A DNA stretch of 64,000 bases from Flavobacterium sp. J372 (GCF_024699965.1 NZ_JAJOMZ010000004.1:3008001-3072000), one strand, 5' to 3'. Shown: positions 9,161 through 18,105, counted from the first letter of the stretch. Notes: generated by a model from the sequence alone, not told the origin. A program made the numbers and translations.

Positions 9161-9778
9161 ATGAAAAAAGTTCCTTACCTGCTTTTAATCGCACTATTAT
9201 TCAGTGCAAGTTTTTTAACCAGTTGTTCAGAAGACAGCGAATCTATTAATTTCTCAGAGACTCAGAATAACGATGATGCTTTCTTAAAAACATTTTATTC
9301 TGGTGATTTTAGACTAGGAAAATCTGTGGATATTAATTTGTCTTCACACAATAGAACCGCCGAAGGAAGGTTTTATACCGTAACAGAAGTTTTTGTTGGC
9401 AATGAGACTGTTGCTCGGGGATACAATTTCGTAGATAAAACTACTAGAAAACTAGTTTACTTTGCAGATGTTGATCGCGTTAATAATGTGCTAACAATCG
9501 TAGATCTTTCAACAAACGAAAGAATTATTACTGATAGAATTAACGAACTTCCCGAATATGAGGTTACTGATAGATTTAACTTTATAAAAGTTATCGAAGA
9601 TCCAAGTTTTGACCCACCGGCAAATCAAATTATGGGTTATAGAGATTGCTATCGAACTGGAAATCACCAATATCTTTATTCTGGTGGTGAAGCTGTATCA
9701 GAAAGTTGTGAATGGAACTGCGCAAGGACATTTCTTGGTATAAAATTACGTAGATTTACTATGTGGGCTGGATGTTAG
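9161..9778 (+). CDS. Hypothetical lipoprotein with Cys-rich C terminus
   Basis: The 205-residue protein has a lipoprotein signal peptide ending LTSC (Cys22), followed by an acidic linker. The middle region (FYSGDFRLGKSVDINLSS...) is beta-rich and of no family I recognise. The last 45 residues hold four cysteines (DCY, ESCEWNC and the C-terminal AGC), with aromatic residues around them, suggesting a small disulfide-bonded module at the very C terminus. Base composition is clearly more AT-rich than in pdhB or etf genes, hinting at horizontal origin. The stop codon overlaps candidate starts of the next gene, and a TlpA-like thioredoxin lies two genes downstream. Function unknown. Confidence 0.8.
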   Translation: MKKVPYLLLIALLFSASFLTSCSEDSESINFSETQNNDDAFLKTFYSGDFRLGKSVDINLSSHNRTAEGRFYTVTEVFVGNETVARGYNFVDKTTRKLVYFADVDRVNNVLTIVDLSTNERIITDRINELPEYEVTDRFNFIKVIEDPSFDPPANQIMGYRDCYRTGNHQYLYSGGEAVSESCEWNCARTFLGIKLRRFTMWAGC

Positions 9779-10653
9779 CCAGTACAAAAGGATGTAATAT
9801 ACAAATGCATGGAGTAATATTTACTCTATGCATTTTATCATTATTATCATTTGATTGTTTTTCACAAACATCAGAAAGAATCTTTCAAATTGCCGATAAA
9901 GATTCAGTTCCTGTACCGGATGCTATCATAAAAGTCTATTTCAAAAATTCTGAGATACAACTCATCTCCGATAGCGTTGGGAAATTCGTTTTAAAAGAAA
10001 CTGAGATAAAGGATATTAAAAAGTTAGAAATAAGGCATCTTAATTTTGAAGACAAAATAATTAAGTTCCCTACACATAATCAAATAATTCTAAATGAAAA
10101 GGCTTATTTATTAGATGTTACTACTGTTTCGGGAAAGATTAAAATTGTGAGAGAACCTACTTTGGAAAATTTCGGATTTAATTACATTGTAGTTAATTTT
10201 ATTCCTGGCACCAAAACTGAAAATAAAATAATAAAAAAATTAAAGTATAATACTGTTAACTTCGGAGGAGTAAAGGGTTTGAAATATTTACCTTTTAAAG
10301 CTAATTTATATTTAGTGGATTCACTGACAGGTTTTCCGGGAAAACAACTTATACCGGACGGCATTTTACTGAAGCGGACAGACAATAAAAGATATGTTGA
10401 AGCAGACATTTCTGATTACAACATTTCGATGCCTAAAAATGGCATTTTTATCGCATTTGAATTACTCCCTGAAGAATCATATAAAATAAAATATATTCAA
10501 TCGAGATATGGTGCTATAAGCGCTGTACCTGCATTAAAAATAATACGTATTGAATCAGTGAAATCTTATATTTTGTTTCCTTATCAAAGATTTGATGAAC
10601 GCAATATTTGGGTAAGGCAAGAAAGCAATTATGATATGATTATAGAATTCTAA
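9772..10653 (+). CDS. Exported protein with CarboxypepD_reg-like domain
   Basis: A signal peptide is evident (hydrophobic GVIFTLCILSLLSF, cleavage near CFSQ). Start is uncertain: the ATG at 9772 overlaps the previous stop codon and gives a basic residue before the hydrophobic core, while the ATG at 9805 gives a more compact signal. Residues after cleavage (IADKDSVPVPDAIIKVYF...DSVGKFVL) match the carboxypeptidase regulatory-like beta-sandwich. The rest (about 180 residues) is unknown, with FGFNYIVVNFIPGTKTENK followed by a LPFKANLYLVDSLTGFPG strand-turn region. AT-rich like its neighbours. It looks like the second gene of a three-gene operon; probably a periplasmic or outer-membrane-associated protein. 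Confidence 0.75.
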   Translation: MLASTKGCNIQMHGVIFTLCILSLLSFDCFSQTSERIFQIADKDSVPVPDAIIKVYFKNSEIQLISDSVGKFVLKETEIKDIKKLEIRHLNFEDKIIKFPTHNQIILNEKAYLLDVTTVSGKIKIVREPTLENFGFNYIVVNFIPGTKTENKIIKKLKYNTVNFGGVKGLKYLPFKANLYLVDSLTGFPGKQLIPDGILLKRTDNKRYVEADISDYNISMPKNGIFIAFELLPEESYKIKYIQSRYGAISAVPALKIIRIESVKSYILFPYQRFDERNIWVRQESNYDMIIEF

Positions 10654-10667
10654 ACAACTTAATAAGC

Positions 10668-11129
10668 ATGATGAAATATCTCGCAGTACTCCTTTTCGCA
10701 GTGTTACTACAACTGCCTCAACAACAATACGCAACCAAAACATCTATTGACGAGATTATAGCCCAAAACAAGGGTAAAGTTATAGTAATAGATTATTGGG
10801 CCAGCTGGTGCAAACCCTGCCGTAAAGAAATGCCGGCAATGAAATCTCTAATGAAAAAATACAAAAATTCAGATATTGCATTTGTGTTCATATCAATGGA
10901 TATTGATCAGGAAAAATGGAAAGAAGCCGCTGAAAAAGAAGGCATTGCCGAAGAACCTTACAGCTATATGTCTTTTCAGATTAAAAAAACGGAGCTCGCA
11001 AAAACCATAAAAGGATCATCTATACCCAATTATGTAATTTTTGATAAAAACGGTATCCTTGTAAACAATAATGCTCCACGTCCCGGTAAAAAATTACAGG
11101 CAGAGATAGATAAATACCTGAATCAATAA
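10668..11129 (+). CDS. TlpA/ResA-like thioredoxin-fold protein
   Basis: Exported thiol-disulfide oxidoreductase. The 153 residues comprise a short N-terminal hydrophobic segment (signal peptide or anchor) and a thioredoxin fold with WASWCKPCRKEMP, i.e. active site CKPC, and a cis-Pro loop SSIPNYVIFDKNG. The central LMKKYKNSDIAFVFISMD resembles the TlpA family. It follows the CarboxypepD_reg-like gene by 14 bp and the Cys-rich lipoprotein by two genes, so I infer it may reduce or isomerise disulfides in that lipoprotein; this is not shown by sequence. Confidence 0.88.
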   Translation: MMKYLAVLLFAVLLQLPQQQYATKTSIDEIIAQNKGKVIVIDYWASWCKPCRKEMPAMKSLMKKYKNSDIAFVFISMDIDQEKWKEAAEKEGIAEEPYSYMSFQIKKTELAKTIKGSSIPNYVIFDKNGILVNNNAPRPGKKLQAEIDKYLNQ

Positions 11130-11299
11130 TCAGCACATAAAATAAGCCGCGACGCAGCATTTGCTGTAATTTCTTTCGAAAACGAAATAGTAGGATGCTT
11201 AGCATCAAAATATTATGCATGCATAATTGTTTATTTCGATAATATTAAGTAATTTCGTTGCCCAAAATATAGCATTTATAATTTAATAAATTCAATAAA
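11130..11299. other. Intergenic region with three palindromes upstream of etfB
   Basis: Contains TTTCG-aaaa-CGAAA (about 11173-11186), GATGCT-t-AGCATC (about 11194-11206) and the perfect 16-base palindrome ATTATGCATGCATAAT (11212-11227). None has the T run of a good terminator. They may be operator sites for etfBA or end signals for the TlpA operon. AT-rich leader follows. Confidence 0.45.
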
Positions 11300-12046
11300 A
11301 TGAAAATATTAGTCTGCATCAGCCACGTGCCTGATACTACTGCAAAAATCAACTTCACCAACGGCGACGCTGAGTTTGACACCAACGGCGTACAGTTTGT
11401 AATAAACCCGAATGACGAGTTTGGCCTTACAAGGGCAATCATATTTAAAGAGCAACAGGGCGCGAGTGTTACAGTGGTAAACGTTGGCGGTACTGATGCT
11501 GAAGCAACGTTAAGGAAAGCCCTTGCCATAGGCGCTGACGAGGCTATACGTGTGAACGCAAACCCTACCGATGGTTTCTTTGTGGCTAAACAGCTTGCTG
11601 AAGTGGTAAAGAATGGAGGTTATGACCTTGTAATTGCCGGTAAAGAATCTCTTGACTATAACGGCGGAATGGTTCCTGGAATGCTTGCAGCAATGCTTAA
11701 CTTTGATTTTGTAAATTCTTGCCTTAAGCTTGAAGTAAACGGTACCGAGGCGAAAGCCGTTCGCGAAATTGACGGTGGTAAGGAAACATTAAGCGCTAAA
11801 TTGCCACTAGTTGTAGGCGGACAAAAAGGCCTTGTGGAAGAAAAAGACCTGAGGATACCAAACATGCGTGGTATTATGATGGCACGCCAAAAAGCCCTTA
11901 CTGTACTTGAGCCAACCGGAGCCGACAGCAAGACAAAAGCAGTTAAATTTGAAAAACCTGCACCAAAGTCAGCTGTGAAGATGATAAGCCCAGACAACCT
12001 TGATGAACTTGTAAACCTGCTGCACAACGAAGCGAAAGTAATTTAA
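11300..12046 (+). CDS. etfB: Electron transfer flavoprotein, beta subunit
   Basis: Small subunit of the FAD-containing ETF heterodimer that takes electrons from acyl-CoA dehydrogenases to the quinone pool; it binds the AMP. The 248-residue protein begins MKILVCISHVPDTTAKI, has the VINPNDEFGLTRA segment and the ETF-beta signature around VVGGQKGLVEEKDLRIPNMRG. It is followed 90 bp later by the alpha subunit, the usual pairing. Confidence 0.95.
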   Translation: MKILVCISHVPDTTAKINFTNGDAEFDTNGVQFVINPNDEFGLTRAIIFKEQQGASVTVVNVGGTDAEATLRKALAIGADEAIRVNANPTDGFFVAKQLAEVVKNGGYDLVIAGKESLDYNGGMVPGMLAAMLNFDFVNSCLKLEVNGTEAKAVREIDGGKETLSAKLPLVVGGQKGLVEEKDLRIPNMRGIMMARQKALTVLEPTGADSKTKAVKFEKPAPKSAVKMISPDNLDELVNLLHNEAKVI

Positions 12047-12136
12047 TGAAACGATGAATTAATTTTTCAATGTAGCAATTCCGCGCAAGAAGCCAATTGA
12101 TACATTGATACATTTTCAAATTAAAAAATTAAAAAC

Positions 12137-13105
12137 ATGTCAATCTTAATATACGCTGAACAAGCTGAAGGAAAATTTAAAAAGACGGCGTTTGAGCTTG
12201 CTTCTTACGCTAAAAAAATAGCCGGCGAAACCGGTACTACTGTTACCGCAGTAACAATTAACGCCAATGATGTTTCGGCACTTGGCCAATATGGCGTTGA
12301 TAAAGTGCTTAACGTGAAAAATGATAAGCTTGCTACATTTAATGCAAAGGCTTATGCTGATGCTATAAAGCAGGCTGCGCAAAAAGAAGGGGCTAAAATT
12401 GTTGTACTTTCATCAACTACTGATAGCCTATACCTTGCTCCGCTTGTAGCTGTAGGCCTTGAGGCTGGTTATGCTTCAAACGTGGTGGCTGCGCCAATAA
12501 GCCTTTCGCCTTTCCAGGTTAAGAGAAATGCATTTTCAAATAAAGCTTTCAACATCACTGAAATAAATACTGATGTAAAGGTTATCGCAATCGGTAAAAA
12601 CTCATTCGGACTTGTAGAATCTAACGGCGCTGCTACTGTAGAAGAGTTTAATCCAACATTAAATGATGCCGACTTCTCAGTAAAAGTTGAGTCGTCTGAA
12701 AAAGTTACGGGTAAAGTTACTATCGCTGATGCTGACGTTGTAGTATCGGGTGGCCGCGGACTGAAAGGCCCTGAAAACTGGCACCTTATTGAAGACCTTG
12801 CTGCTGCTTTTGGTGCTGCAACAGCCTGCTCTAAGCCGGTGAGCGACCTTGGCTGGAGGCCTCACAGCGAGCACGTTGGCCAGACAGGTAAGCCTGTAGC
12901 ATCAAACTTGTATGTAGCTGTGGGTATTTCAGGGGCGATACAGCACATCGCGGGTATCAATTCATCTAAAGTTAAAGTGGTAATCAACGCTGATGCTGAT
13001 GCACCTTTCTTTAAAGTTGCTGACTACGGTATTGTAGGTGATGCTTTTGAAATACTGCCGAAACTGACAGAAAAAATTAAAGCCTTCAAGGCACAAAACT
13101 CATAA
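12137..13105 (+). CDS. etfA: Electron transfer flavoprotein, alpha subunit
   Basis: FAD-binding large subunit of ETF. The 322-residue protein has an N-terminal ETF domain (to about 185) and a C-terminal FAD domain with SGGRGLKGPENW, the RPHSEHVGQTGKPV loop that contacts FAD, VGISGAIQHIAG and NADADAPFFKVADYGIVGD. Partner gene etfB lies upstream. A hairpin follows the stop codon. Confidence 0.95.
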   Translation: MSILIYAEQAEGKFKKTAFELASYAKKIAGETGTTVTAVTINANDVSALGQYGVDKVLNVKNDKLATFNAKAYADAIKQAAQKEGAKIVVLSSTTDSLYLAPLVAVGLEAGYASNVVAAPISLSPFQVKRNAFSNKAFNITEINTDVKVIAIGKNSFGLVESNGAATVEEFNPTLNDADFSVKVESSEKVTGKVTIADADVVVSGGRGLKGPENWHLIEDLAAAFGAATACSKPVSDLGWRPHSEHVGQTGKPVASNLYVAVGISGAIQHIAGINSSKVKVVINADADAPFFKVADYGIVGDAFEILPKLTEKIKAFKAQNS

Positions 13106-13131
13106 TTTTATTATAAATTGTGCCCACTTTC

Positions 13132-13184
13132 GGGCTATCCGGATGACGATAGTTTTATCTTTGTTTGGATAGCCCTTATTTTTT
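13132..13184 (+). terminator. Hairpin after etfA with embedded -7 element
   Basis: GGGCTATCC (13132-13140) pairs with GGATAGCCC (13167-13175) across a 26-base loop and is followed by TTATTTTTT, a terminator-like signal. The loop contains TATCTTTG (13156-13163), a good -7 element for the next gene, so it may combine a terminator and a promoter. Confidence 0.6.
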
Positions 13185-13197
13185 GCACTAACATTTT

Positions 13198-13815
13198 ATG
13201 AGCTTAGTAAAACTTACTATAAAAGGCATCTCATACAGCCAGACCCAAAACGGAGCCTATGCCCTGATACTTAACGAGGTTGATGGCGAACGCAAACTAC
13301 CAATAGTTATTGGCGCTTTTGAAGCCCAGTCTATTGCCATTGCCCTTGAAAAAGAGATAAAGCCGCCAAGGCCCCTTACTCATGACCTTTTCAAGAATTT
13401 TGCCGACAGGTTTGATATCGTAGTAAAGCAGGTGATTATTCACAAACTGGTTGACGGGGTTTTCTTCTCGAGCATAATTTGCGAACGTGACCGTATTGAA
13501 GAAATAATTGATGCCAGGACAAGCGATGCTATTGCACTTGCACTTCGTTTCAATGCGCCGATTTTCACCTACAAAAACATACTTGACAAAGCAGGTATCT
13601 ACCTCAAAATAAGCCCGGAAACAGAAGGAGAGCATCATCCTGACGAAGTGCTTACAGAGCCTGAAACATTCGGCAGCAGCAGTACAGTTTCGGGTGAAGG
13701 TTATACACAATACAGCCTCCAGGAACTGCATGAAATGCTTGAAGGTGCGGTGCAGAATGAGGATTACGAGAAAGCCGCCAAGATTCGCGATGAAATTTCT
13801 AAAAGGGAGAGTTGA
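13198..13815 (+). CDS. Bifunctional nuclease (DUF151) domain protein with UVR motif
   Basis: The 205-residue protein has a DUF151/BFN domain at about 1-135 (YALILNEVDGERKLPIVIGAFEAQSIAIALE, RTSDAIALALRFNAPIF), a family with reported RNase/DNase activity in plants and a Thermotoga structure. A linker follows, then a C-terminal UvrB/UvrC motif (LQELHEMLEGAVQNEDYEKAA) at about 175-203, a helical hairpin that docks Uvr proteins. This fusion is typical of Bacteroidota. Role in nucleic-acid maintenance is inferred. It is followed by a strong terminator. Confidence 0.88.
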   Translation: MSLVKLTIKGISYSQTQNGAYALILNEVDGERKLPIVIGAFEAQSIAIALEKEIKPPRPLTHDLFKNFADRFDIVVKQVIIHKLVDGVFFSSIICERDRIEEIIDARTSDAIALALRFNAPIFTYKNILDKAGIYLKISPETEGEHHPDEVLTEPETFGSSSTVSGEGYTQYSLQELHEMLEGAVQNEDYEKAAKIRDEISKRES

Positions 13816-13884
13816 TTTAGGTAAGCTGGTGATTTGGTTATTTGGTCAGTTGATGAGCTATTTAACCGTTAATAAAAATTTAAA

Positions 13885-13920
13885 AAATTCCCGTGAGCTT
13901 CCGTCACGGGAATTTTCATT
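13885..13920 (+). terminator. Strong Rho-independent terminator
   Basis: AAATTCCCGTGA / TCACGGGAATTT forms a 12-bp stem with a 7-base loop and flanking T-rich sequence, ending the DUF151 gene. Confidence 0.9.
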
Positions 13921-13998
13921 TTACGTATTTTGCATTCAGGTTATGATTTGGCCTTTCTCCAAATTAACGAATATCGAATAAACAAAATCAACAACGAA

Positions 13999-14823
13999 AT
14001 GAAGCAATACCATGACCTTGTAAAGCACGTAATGGAAAACGGTGTGCAAAAAGGCGACCGTACTGGTACCGGCACAAAAAGCGTTTTTGGTTACCAGATG
14101 CATTTTGACCTGAACGAAGGTTTCCCGATGGTAACCACAAAAAAGCTGCATCTTAAATCAATTATTTACGAATTGCTTTGGTTTTTAAACGGAGACACCA
14201 ATATAAAATACCTCAACGAAAACGGCGTTCGCATTTGGGATGAGTGGGCTGATGAAAACGGAGACCTGGGCCCTGTGTATGGCCGCCAATGGCGTAATTG
14301 GGACAATAAAGAAATCGACCAGATTGCCGAACTTATCGAGATACTGAAGACCAACCCCAACAGCCGACGCATGCTTATCTCGGCATGGAACCCGAGTGTG
14401 CTGCCTGACACTTCAAAATCTTTCGCTGAGAACGTAGCTGAAGGCAAAGTGGCCCTCCCGCCCTGCCATGCGTTTTTTCAATTCTACGTCGCTGAAGGTA
14501 AGTTGTCATGTCAGTTGTATCAGCGGAGTGCAGATATATTTTTAGGTGTGCCTTTCAATATGGCCTCGTATGCGTTGCTGACAATGATGATTGCGCAGGT
14601 TTGCGGTTACCAGCCGGGCGATTTCATCCACACTTTTGGCGATGCACACATCTATAACAATCACATGGAACAGCTTGAACTACAGCTAAGCCGCGAACCA
14701 AGGCCATTACCTAAAATGATACTAAACCCAGATGTGAAAGATATTTTCAGTTTTAAATTTGAAGATTTCACACTTGTAGATTACGACCCGCACCCGCATA
14801 TTAAGGGAGTGGTTGCTGTTTAA
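13999..14823 (+). CDS. thyA: Thymidylate synthase
   Basis: Methylates dUMP to dTMP with methylene-tetrahydrofolate. From the ATG at 13999 the protein has 274 residues and begins [15 protein letters not shown] as the family does; the longer frame upstream adds 23 residues of no similarity. Motifs: RTGTGT at 21-26, catalytic Cys156 in [20 protein letters not shown] at 123-132, and [15 protein letters not shown] short insertion (about 10 residues, [14 protein letters not shown]) precedes the active-site loop relative to E. coli. The dihydrofolate reductase gene follows after 9 bp, so the two enzymes of the folate cycle are cotranscribed. Confidence 0.97.
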   Translation: MKQYHDLVKHVMENGVQKGDRTGTGTKSVFGYQMHFDLNEGFPMVTTKKLHLKSIIYELLWFLNGDTNIKYLNENGVRIWDEWADENGDLGPVYGRQWRNWDNKEIDQIAELIEILKTNPNSRRMLISAWNPSVLPDTSKSFAENVAEGKVALPPCHAFFQFYVAEGKLSCQLYQRSADIFLGVPFNMASYALLTMMIAQVCGYQPGDFIHTFGDAHIYNNHMEQLELQLSREPRPLPKMILNPDVKDIFSFKFEDFTLVDYDPHPHIKGVVAV

Positions 14824-14832
14824 TTCCTGCTT

Positions 14833-15321
14833 ATGACCCTTACTCTTATAGCTGCAGTTGCGGAAAACAGTGCCCTGGGCAAAGACAATAAGATGCTTTG
14901 GCACCTGCCTGACGATTTTAAGCGTTTTAAGAAGCTTACATCAGGCCACTATATAATTATGGGCCGCAAGACGTTTGAGAGCCTGCCGGGGATGCTGCCG
15001 AACCGTACGCATGTAATCATTACACGTCAGGAAAATTATAAGGCTGAAGGCTGCATCATTGTAAACAGCCTTGACGAAGCCATTGTCGCCTGCCCACAAG
15101 CCGAAGAAGTTTTTATAATTGGCGGTGGTGAGATATACAAGCAGGCGATTGACAGGGCTGACAAAATTGAACTCACACGCGTACACGGCATAACCCCTGA
15201 CGCTGATGCTTTTTTTCCTGAAATTGATTTAAGCAAATGGAAATTGACTGAAAGGGTTCACCATCCTAAAGATGAAAAGCATAAGCTTGAGTTTACTTTT
15301 GAAACTTGGATAAACAAATAA
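14833..15321 (+). CDS. folA: Dihydrofolate reductase
   Basis: Reduces dihydrofolate made by thymidylate synthase, using NADPH. The 162 residues are of normal length: LIAAVAENSALGKDNKMLWH with the catalytic acid in PDD (27-28), GRKTFESLP at 44-52, IIGGGEIYKQA near 98-108. Directly after thyA and 4 bp before a small membrane-protein gene. Confidence 0.96.
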   Translation: MTLTLIAAVAENSALGKDNKMLWHLPDDFKRFKKLTSGHYIIMGRKTFESLPGMLPNRTHVIITRQENYKAEGCIIVNSLDEAIVACPQAEEVFIIGGGEIYKQAIDRADKIELTRVHGITPDADAFFPEIDLSKWKLTERVHHPKDEKHKLEFTFETWINK

Positions 15322-15325
15322 TAGT

Positions 15326-15865
15326 ATGGGTTTTGGTTTCAGCCTCGGAATGATATTCATAATTTTCCCTACAATTGTTGTATTACTAATATTACTCGCA
15401 GTAACACGAAAACCAATTTTTGGCAAAGCAATACTGGCCATAGTCATTGGTATATTCACTTTGGTAATAGCTGCATCTGTAGTAGGGTTTATCTTTTCGA
15501 AAAAGAAACTTGACGGTAGTGATTTTTACGGCACCTATGTTATCGACAGGGCTTTTTATCCCGGTAAACAAGCCGACTGGCAATACAACAGCTTCAGGTT
15601 TGAGATTAAGAAAAATGATTCTGTATACTTTTATCATACTGACGGCAATAAGATTCTCAAAGTACACAAAGGCATAGCTGAAATCAGGGATTATGGTTAC
15701 GGTTCTGCGAGGATTGCCATTAAAATGAGCCGGCCCACGCATCATATAGTGGCCGATTACCCTACAATTTACAGGCGAACATGGGATCTTTATATGGTCT
15801 TACATTCAGAAAAATTTAATAATGTATTTTTTAAGAAAGGCGACTGGGAACCTATTACAGATTGA
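15326..15865 (+). CDS. Hypothetical two-helix membrane protein
   Basis: The 179-residue protein has two N-terminal transmembrane helices (about 5-25 and 32-54), then a basic FSKKK boundary and an extracytoplasmic domain of about 120 residues rich in Tyr, Phe and His (FYGTYVIDRAFYPG, YGYGSARIAI). I recognise no family. It starts 4 bp after folA and is likely cotranscribed with thyA-folA, with no functional link evident. Confidence 0.8.
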   Translation: MGFGFSLGMIFIIFPTIVVLLILLAVTRKPIFGKAILAIVIGIFTLVIAASVVGFIFSKKKLDGSDFYGTYVIDRAFYPGKQADWQYNSFRFEIKKNDSVYFYHTDGNKILKVHKGIAEIRDYGYGSARIAIKMSRPTHHIVADYPTIYRRTWDLYMVLHSEKFNNVFFKKGDWEPITD

Positions 15866-15940
15866 TTTAGGTTTTTGTTATAATCAACTAAATCCCTTTT
15901 TAATAAAACTTCTACTATCTTTACGCCGTAAATAGCAACA

Positions 15941-16669
15941 ATGCCTCAACAAGTTACTCCATATAAAGACAGCGGCCTGGGCAAGAAAGAGCAGGTAGCG
16001 CAAATGTTTGACACCATTTCCGGCAATTACGACGGGCTCAACCGCGTGATTTCCTTCGGTATTGATGTAAAATGGCGCAAAAAGGTGCTGGCTATGGTTT
16101 CGGCTAAAAACCCGCAAAGTGTACTTGACATTGCTACCGGAACGGGCGACCTTGCCATATTGATGTCGCAAACAGGGGCAACCGAAATAATAGGGCTCGA
16201 CCTTAGCGCAGGCATGCTTGAAGTTGGCCGCAATAAAATCGCTGAAAGAAACCTTTCAAATAAAATACAAATGGTTCAGGGCGACAGCGAGAACCTGCCA
16301 TTTGAAGACAACCGCTTTGATGCCATAACCGTTGCTTTCGGCGTCCGCAACTTTGAAACGCTTGAAAAAGGCCTTGCAGAAATACTGCGTGTATTAAAAC
16401 CCGGCGGCATCTTTGTAATACTGGAAACGTCTGTACCTACAAAATTTCCATTCAAACAAGGGTACGCATTTTACACAAAATTCATACTCCCGGCTATTGG
16501 CCGACTGTTTTCTAAAGACAGGTCGGCTTACGCATACCTAAGCGAATCGGCATCTGTTTTCCCATATGGTGAAAAGTTAAACAATATTTTGCGCCAAGTT
16601 GGGTTTATAGATGTTAAGCACGCGCCGCAAACTATGGGTGTGGCAACAATTTATTCGGCTTCAAAATAA
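15941..16669 (+). CDS. menG: Demethylmenaquinone methyltransferase
   Basis: SAM-dependent methyltransferase that completes menaquinone (UbiE/MenG family). 242 residues; N-terminal [35 protein letters not shown] site [13 protein letters not shown] at 61-73, second motif GLDLSAGML at 85-93, and [13 protein letters not shown]. Bacteroidota use menaquinone, so MenG is the expected role. It is followed 4 bp later by porT, a gene order found in other flavobacteria. A TATCTTTA element lies about 20 bases before the start. Confidence 0.94.
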   Translation: MPQQVTPYKDSGLGKKEQVAQMFDTISGNYDGLNRVISFGIDVKWRKKVLAMVSAKNPQSVLDIATGTGDLAILMSQTGATEIIGLDLSAGMLEVGRNKIAERNLSNKIQMVQGDSENLPFEDNRFDAITVAFGVRNFETLEKGLAEILRVLKPGGIFVILETSVPTKFPFKQGYAFYTKFILPAIGRLFSKDRSAYAYLSESASVFPYGEKLNNILRQVGFIDVKHAPQTMGVATIYSASK

Positions 16670-16673
16670 TACT

Positions 16674-17381
16674 ATGAAGAAATTCCTTGCAGTAATAGCT
16701 CTACTTACAAGCCTGTGCAGCCATGCACAGTTCGGCACTAATGTATTTGGCAGGGACCCGATCATCAACCTTGAAAATTTTGACAAGCAGCGGGTACACT
16801 GGGGCTATTTTTTGGGCTTCAACAGCTATGGCTTTAAGTTTGACTATATTAATCCGCAGGAGGTTGATATTATAGAAAAAGGCACAACAGGTTTTAACGT
16901 TGGGCTTGTAGGCAATCTCCGTATTTTCGAATATGTTGACTTAAGGTTTGAGCCCGGGCTTTACTACACGCAGCGTAATCTTACTTTCCCCGGATTTGAC
17001 AATGCCTTTGATGCCGAGCGCCAGGTAAAATCAACCTATATACATTTCCCGTTGCTGCTTAAGTTCTCGAGCAAGCGTACAGGTAATGTGCGGCCATACC
17101 TTGTAGGCGGCCTATCCCGTACCATAAACCTTTCAAGTAACTATAACATCCTGGATGATAACATGCAGGGGCGTTTCCGTATGAAACGATGGACGAACAA
17201 CTACGAGCTTGGTTTTGGTATAGACCTGTATTTTGAATACTTTAAATTTTCACCATCTATTCGTGGAGTATTTGGGCTTGATGATGAATTGATTCGTGAT
17301 AACGACCCGAACAGCCCATATACCGGTAATATTCAGGGCATGACTACCAGGGCGGTACTCATCAACTTCACTTTCCACTAA
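16674..17381 (+). CDS. porT: PorT family outer-membrane protein (type IX secretion)
   Basis: Beta-barrel component of type IX secretion and gliding (SprT in F. johnsoniae). From the ATG at 16674 the 235-residue protein starts with a signal peptide (MKKFLAVIALLTSLCSHAQ). The rest shows outer-membrane barrel features: WGYFLGFNSYGFKFDY, VGLVGNLRIFEYVDLRFEPGLYYTQRNLTF and a terminal strand ending INFTFH. The longer frame starting at 16611 would overlap menG. Its 3' end overlaps the convergent methyltransferase gene by 14 bp. It fits the T9SS cargo proteins encoded at 22.9 and 62-64 kb. Confidence 0.9.
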   Translation: MKKFLAVIALLTSLCSHAQFGTNVFGRDPIINLENFDKQRVHWGYFLGFNSYGFKFDYINPQEVDIIEKGTTGFNVGLVGNLRIFEYVDLRFEPGLYYTQRNLTFPGFDNAFDAERQVKSTYIHFPLLLKFSSKRTGNVRPYLVGGLSRTINLSSNYNILDDNMQGRFRMKRWTNNYELGFGIDLYFEYFKFSPSIRGVFGLDDELIRDNDPNSPYTGNIQGMTTRAVLINFTFH

Positions 17382-18105
17382 AATTTCGTCTGAATTCGCT
17401 CAGTATTATTGCTGTCGCGGTCGCAACATTAAGACTTTCGGTCGCCTGTAATTCGCCAAAGCGCGGTATGGCTATCCGTTGTGAACAAAGTTTTTCAATT
17501 TCAGCAGAAATTCCATTGGCTTCATTGCCCATTACTATGATTCCATTTTCCGGCAGCCTTTCATTGTAGATATTATCGCCATCCATGAACGTTCCGAAAA
17601 CAGGCAGCTTGGTATTGGCCAGGAATTCTTCAAGATTAGTATAAGCCACGTTCACCCGCGCCAGTGAGCCCATTGTAGCCATTACCACCTTTGGGTTATA
17701 AACGTCGGCACAGGCTTCACTACATATCAATTGGTTTATGCCAAACCAGTCACACAGCCTGATAATTGTCCCCAGATTACCGGGGTCGCGAACATCATCA
17801 AGCGCTATTACAAGGCCTTCGGCTTTTACCTGTCTTAATTCAGGTATCTTAAAAACTGCAAGGCATGTGTTTGGAGTAGTCAGCGCCGAAATTTTTTCAA
17901 GTTCAGGCGGGGATATAATGGTCACCCTATTTTTTTCAACATCGCTGAAAATGTTTTCAGTAGTATATAAATGGTAAAGTTCAAATTCAGAATTTAATAA
18001 TTCCTGAACGGTTTTTATACCTTCAGCAAGGAATAAATTATGCTCTTTACGGTATTTTTTTTGCTGTAATCCCGTTATTAATTTTATTTGGTTTTTACTA
18101 AGCAT
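17368..18105 (-). CDS. SpoU/TrmH-family RNA 2'-O-methyltransferase
   Basis: Methylates ribose 2'-O in rRNA or tRNA. The 245-residue protein has an N-terminal substrate-binding domain (NLFLAEGIKTVQELL) and the knotted SPOUT domain with LDDVRDPGNLGTIIRLCDWFG (motif 1), IIVMGNEANGIS (motif 2) and IPRFGELQATESLNVATATAI (motif 3). Which RNA is modified cannot be told. Convergent with porT and divergent from tamL; only about 40 bases separate it from the tamL start. Confidence 0.92.
   Translation of the reverse strand: MLSKNQIKLITGLQQKKYRKEHNLFLAEGIKTVQELLNSEFELYHLYTTENIFSDVEKNRVTIISPPELEKISALTTPNTCLAVFKIPELRQVKAEGLVIALDDVRDPGNLGTIIRLCDWFGINQLICSEACADVYNPKVVMATMGSLARVNVAYTNLEEFLANTKLPVFGTFMDGDNIYNERLPENGIIVMGNEANGISAEIEKLCSQRIAIPRFGELQATESLNVATATAIILSEFRRNFSGK

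Noticed and set aside
9763..9771. GTG start for the CarboxypepD_reg-like gene
   Set aside because: It overlaps the lipoprotein end and gives a poor signal peptide; ATG at 9772 or 9805 fits better.
13930..13998. 23-residue N-terminal extension of thymidylate synthase
   Set aside because: The family starts with the ATG at 13999; the extension lies next to a terminator and has no similarity.
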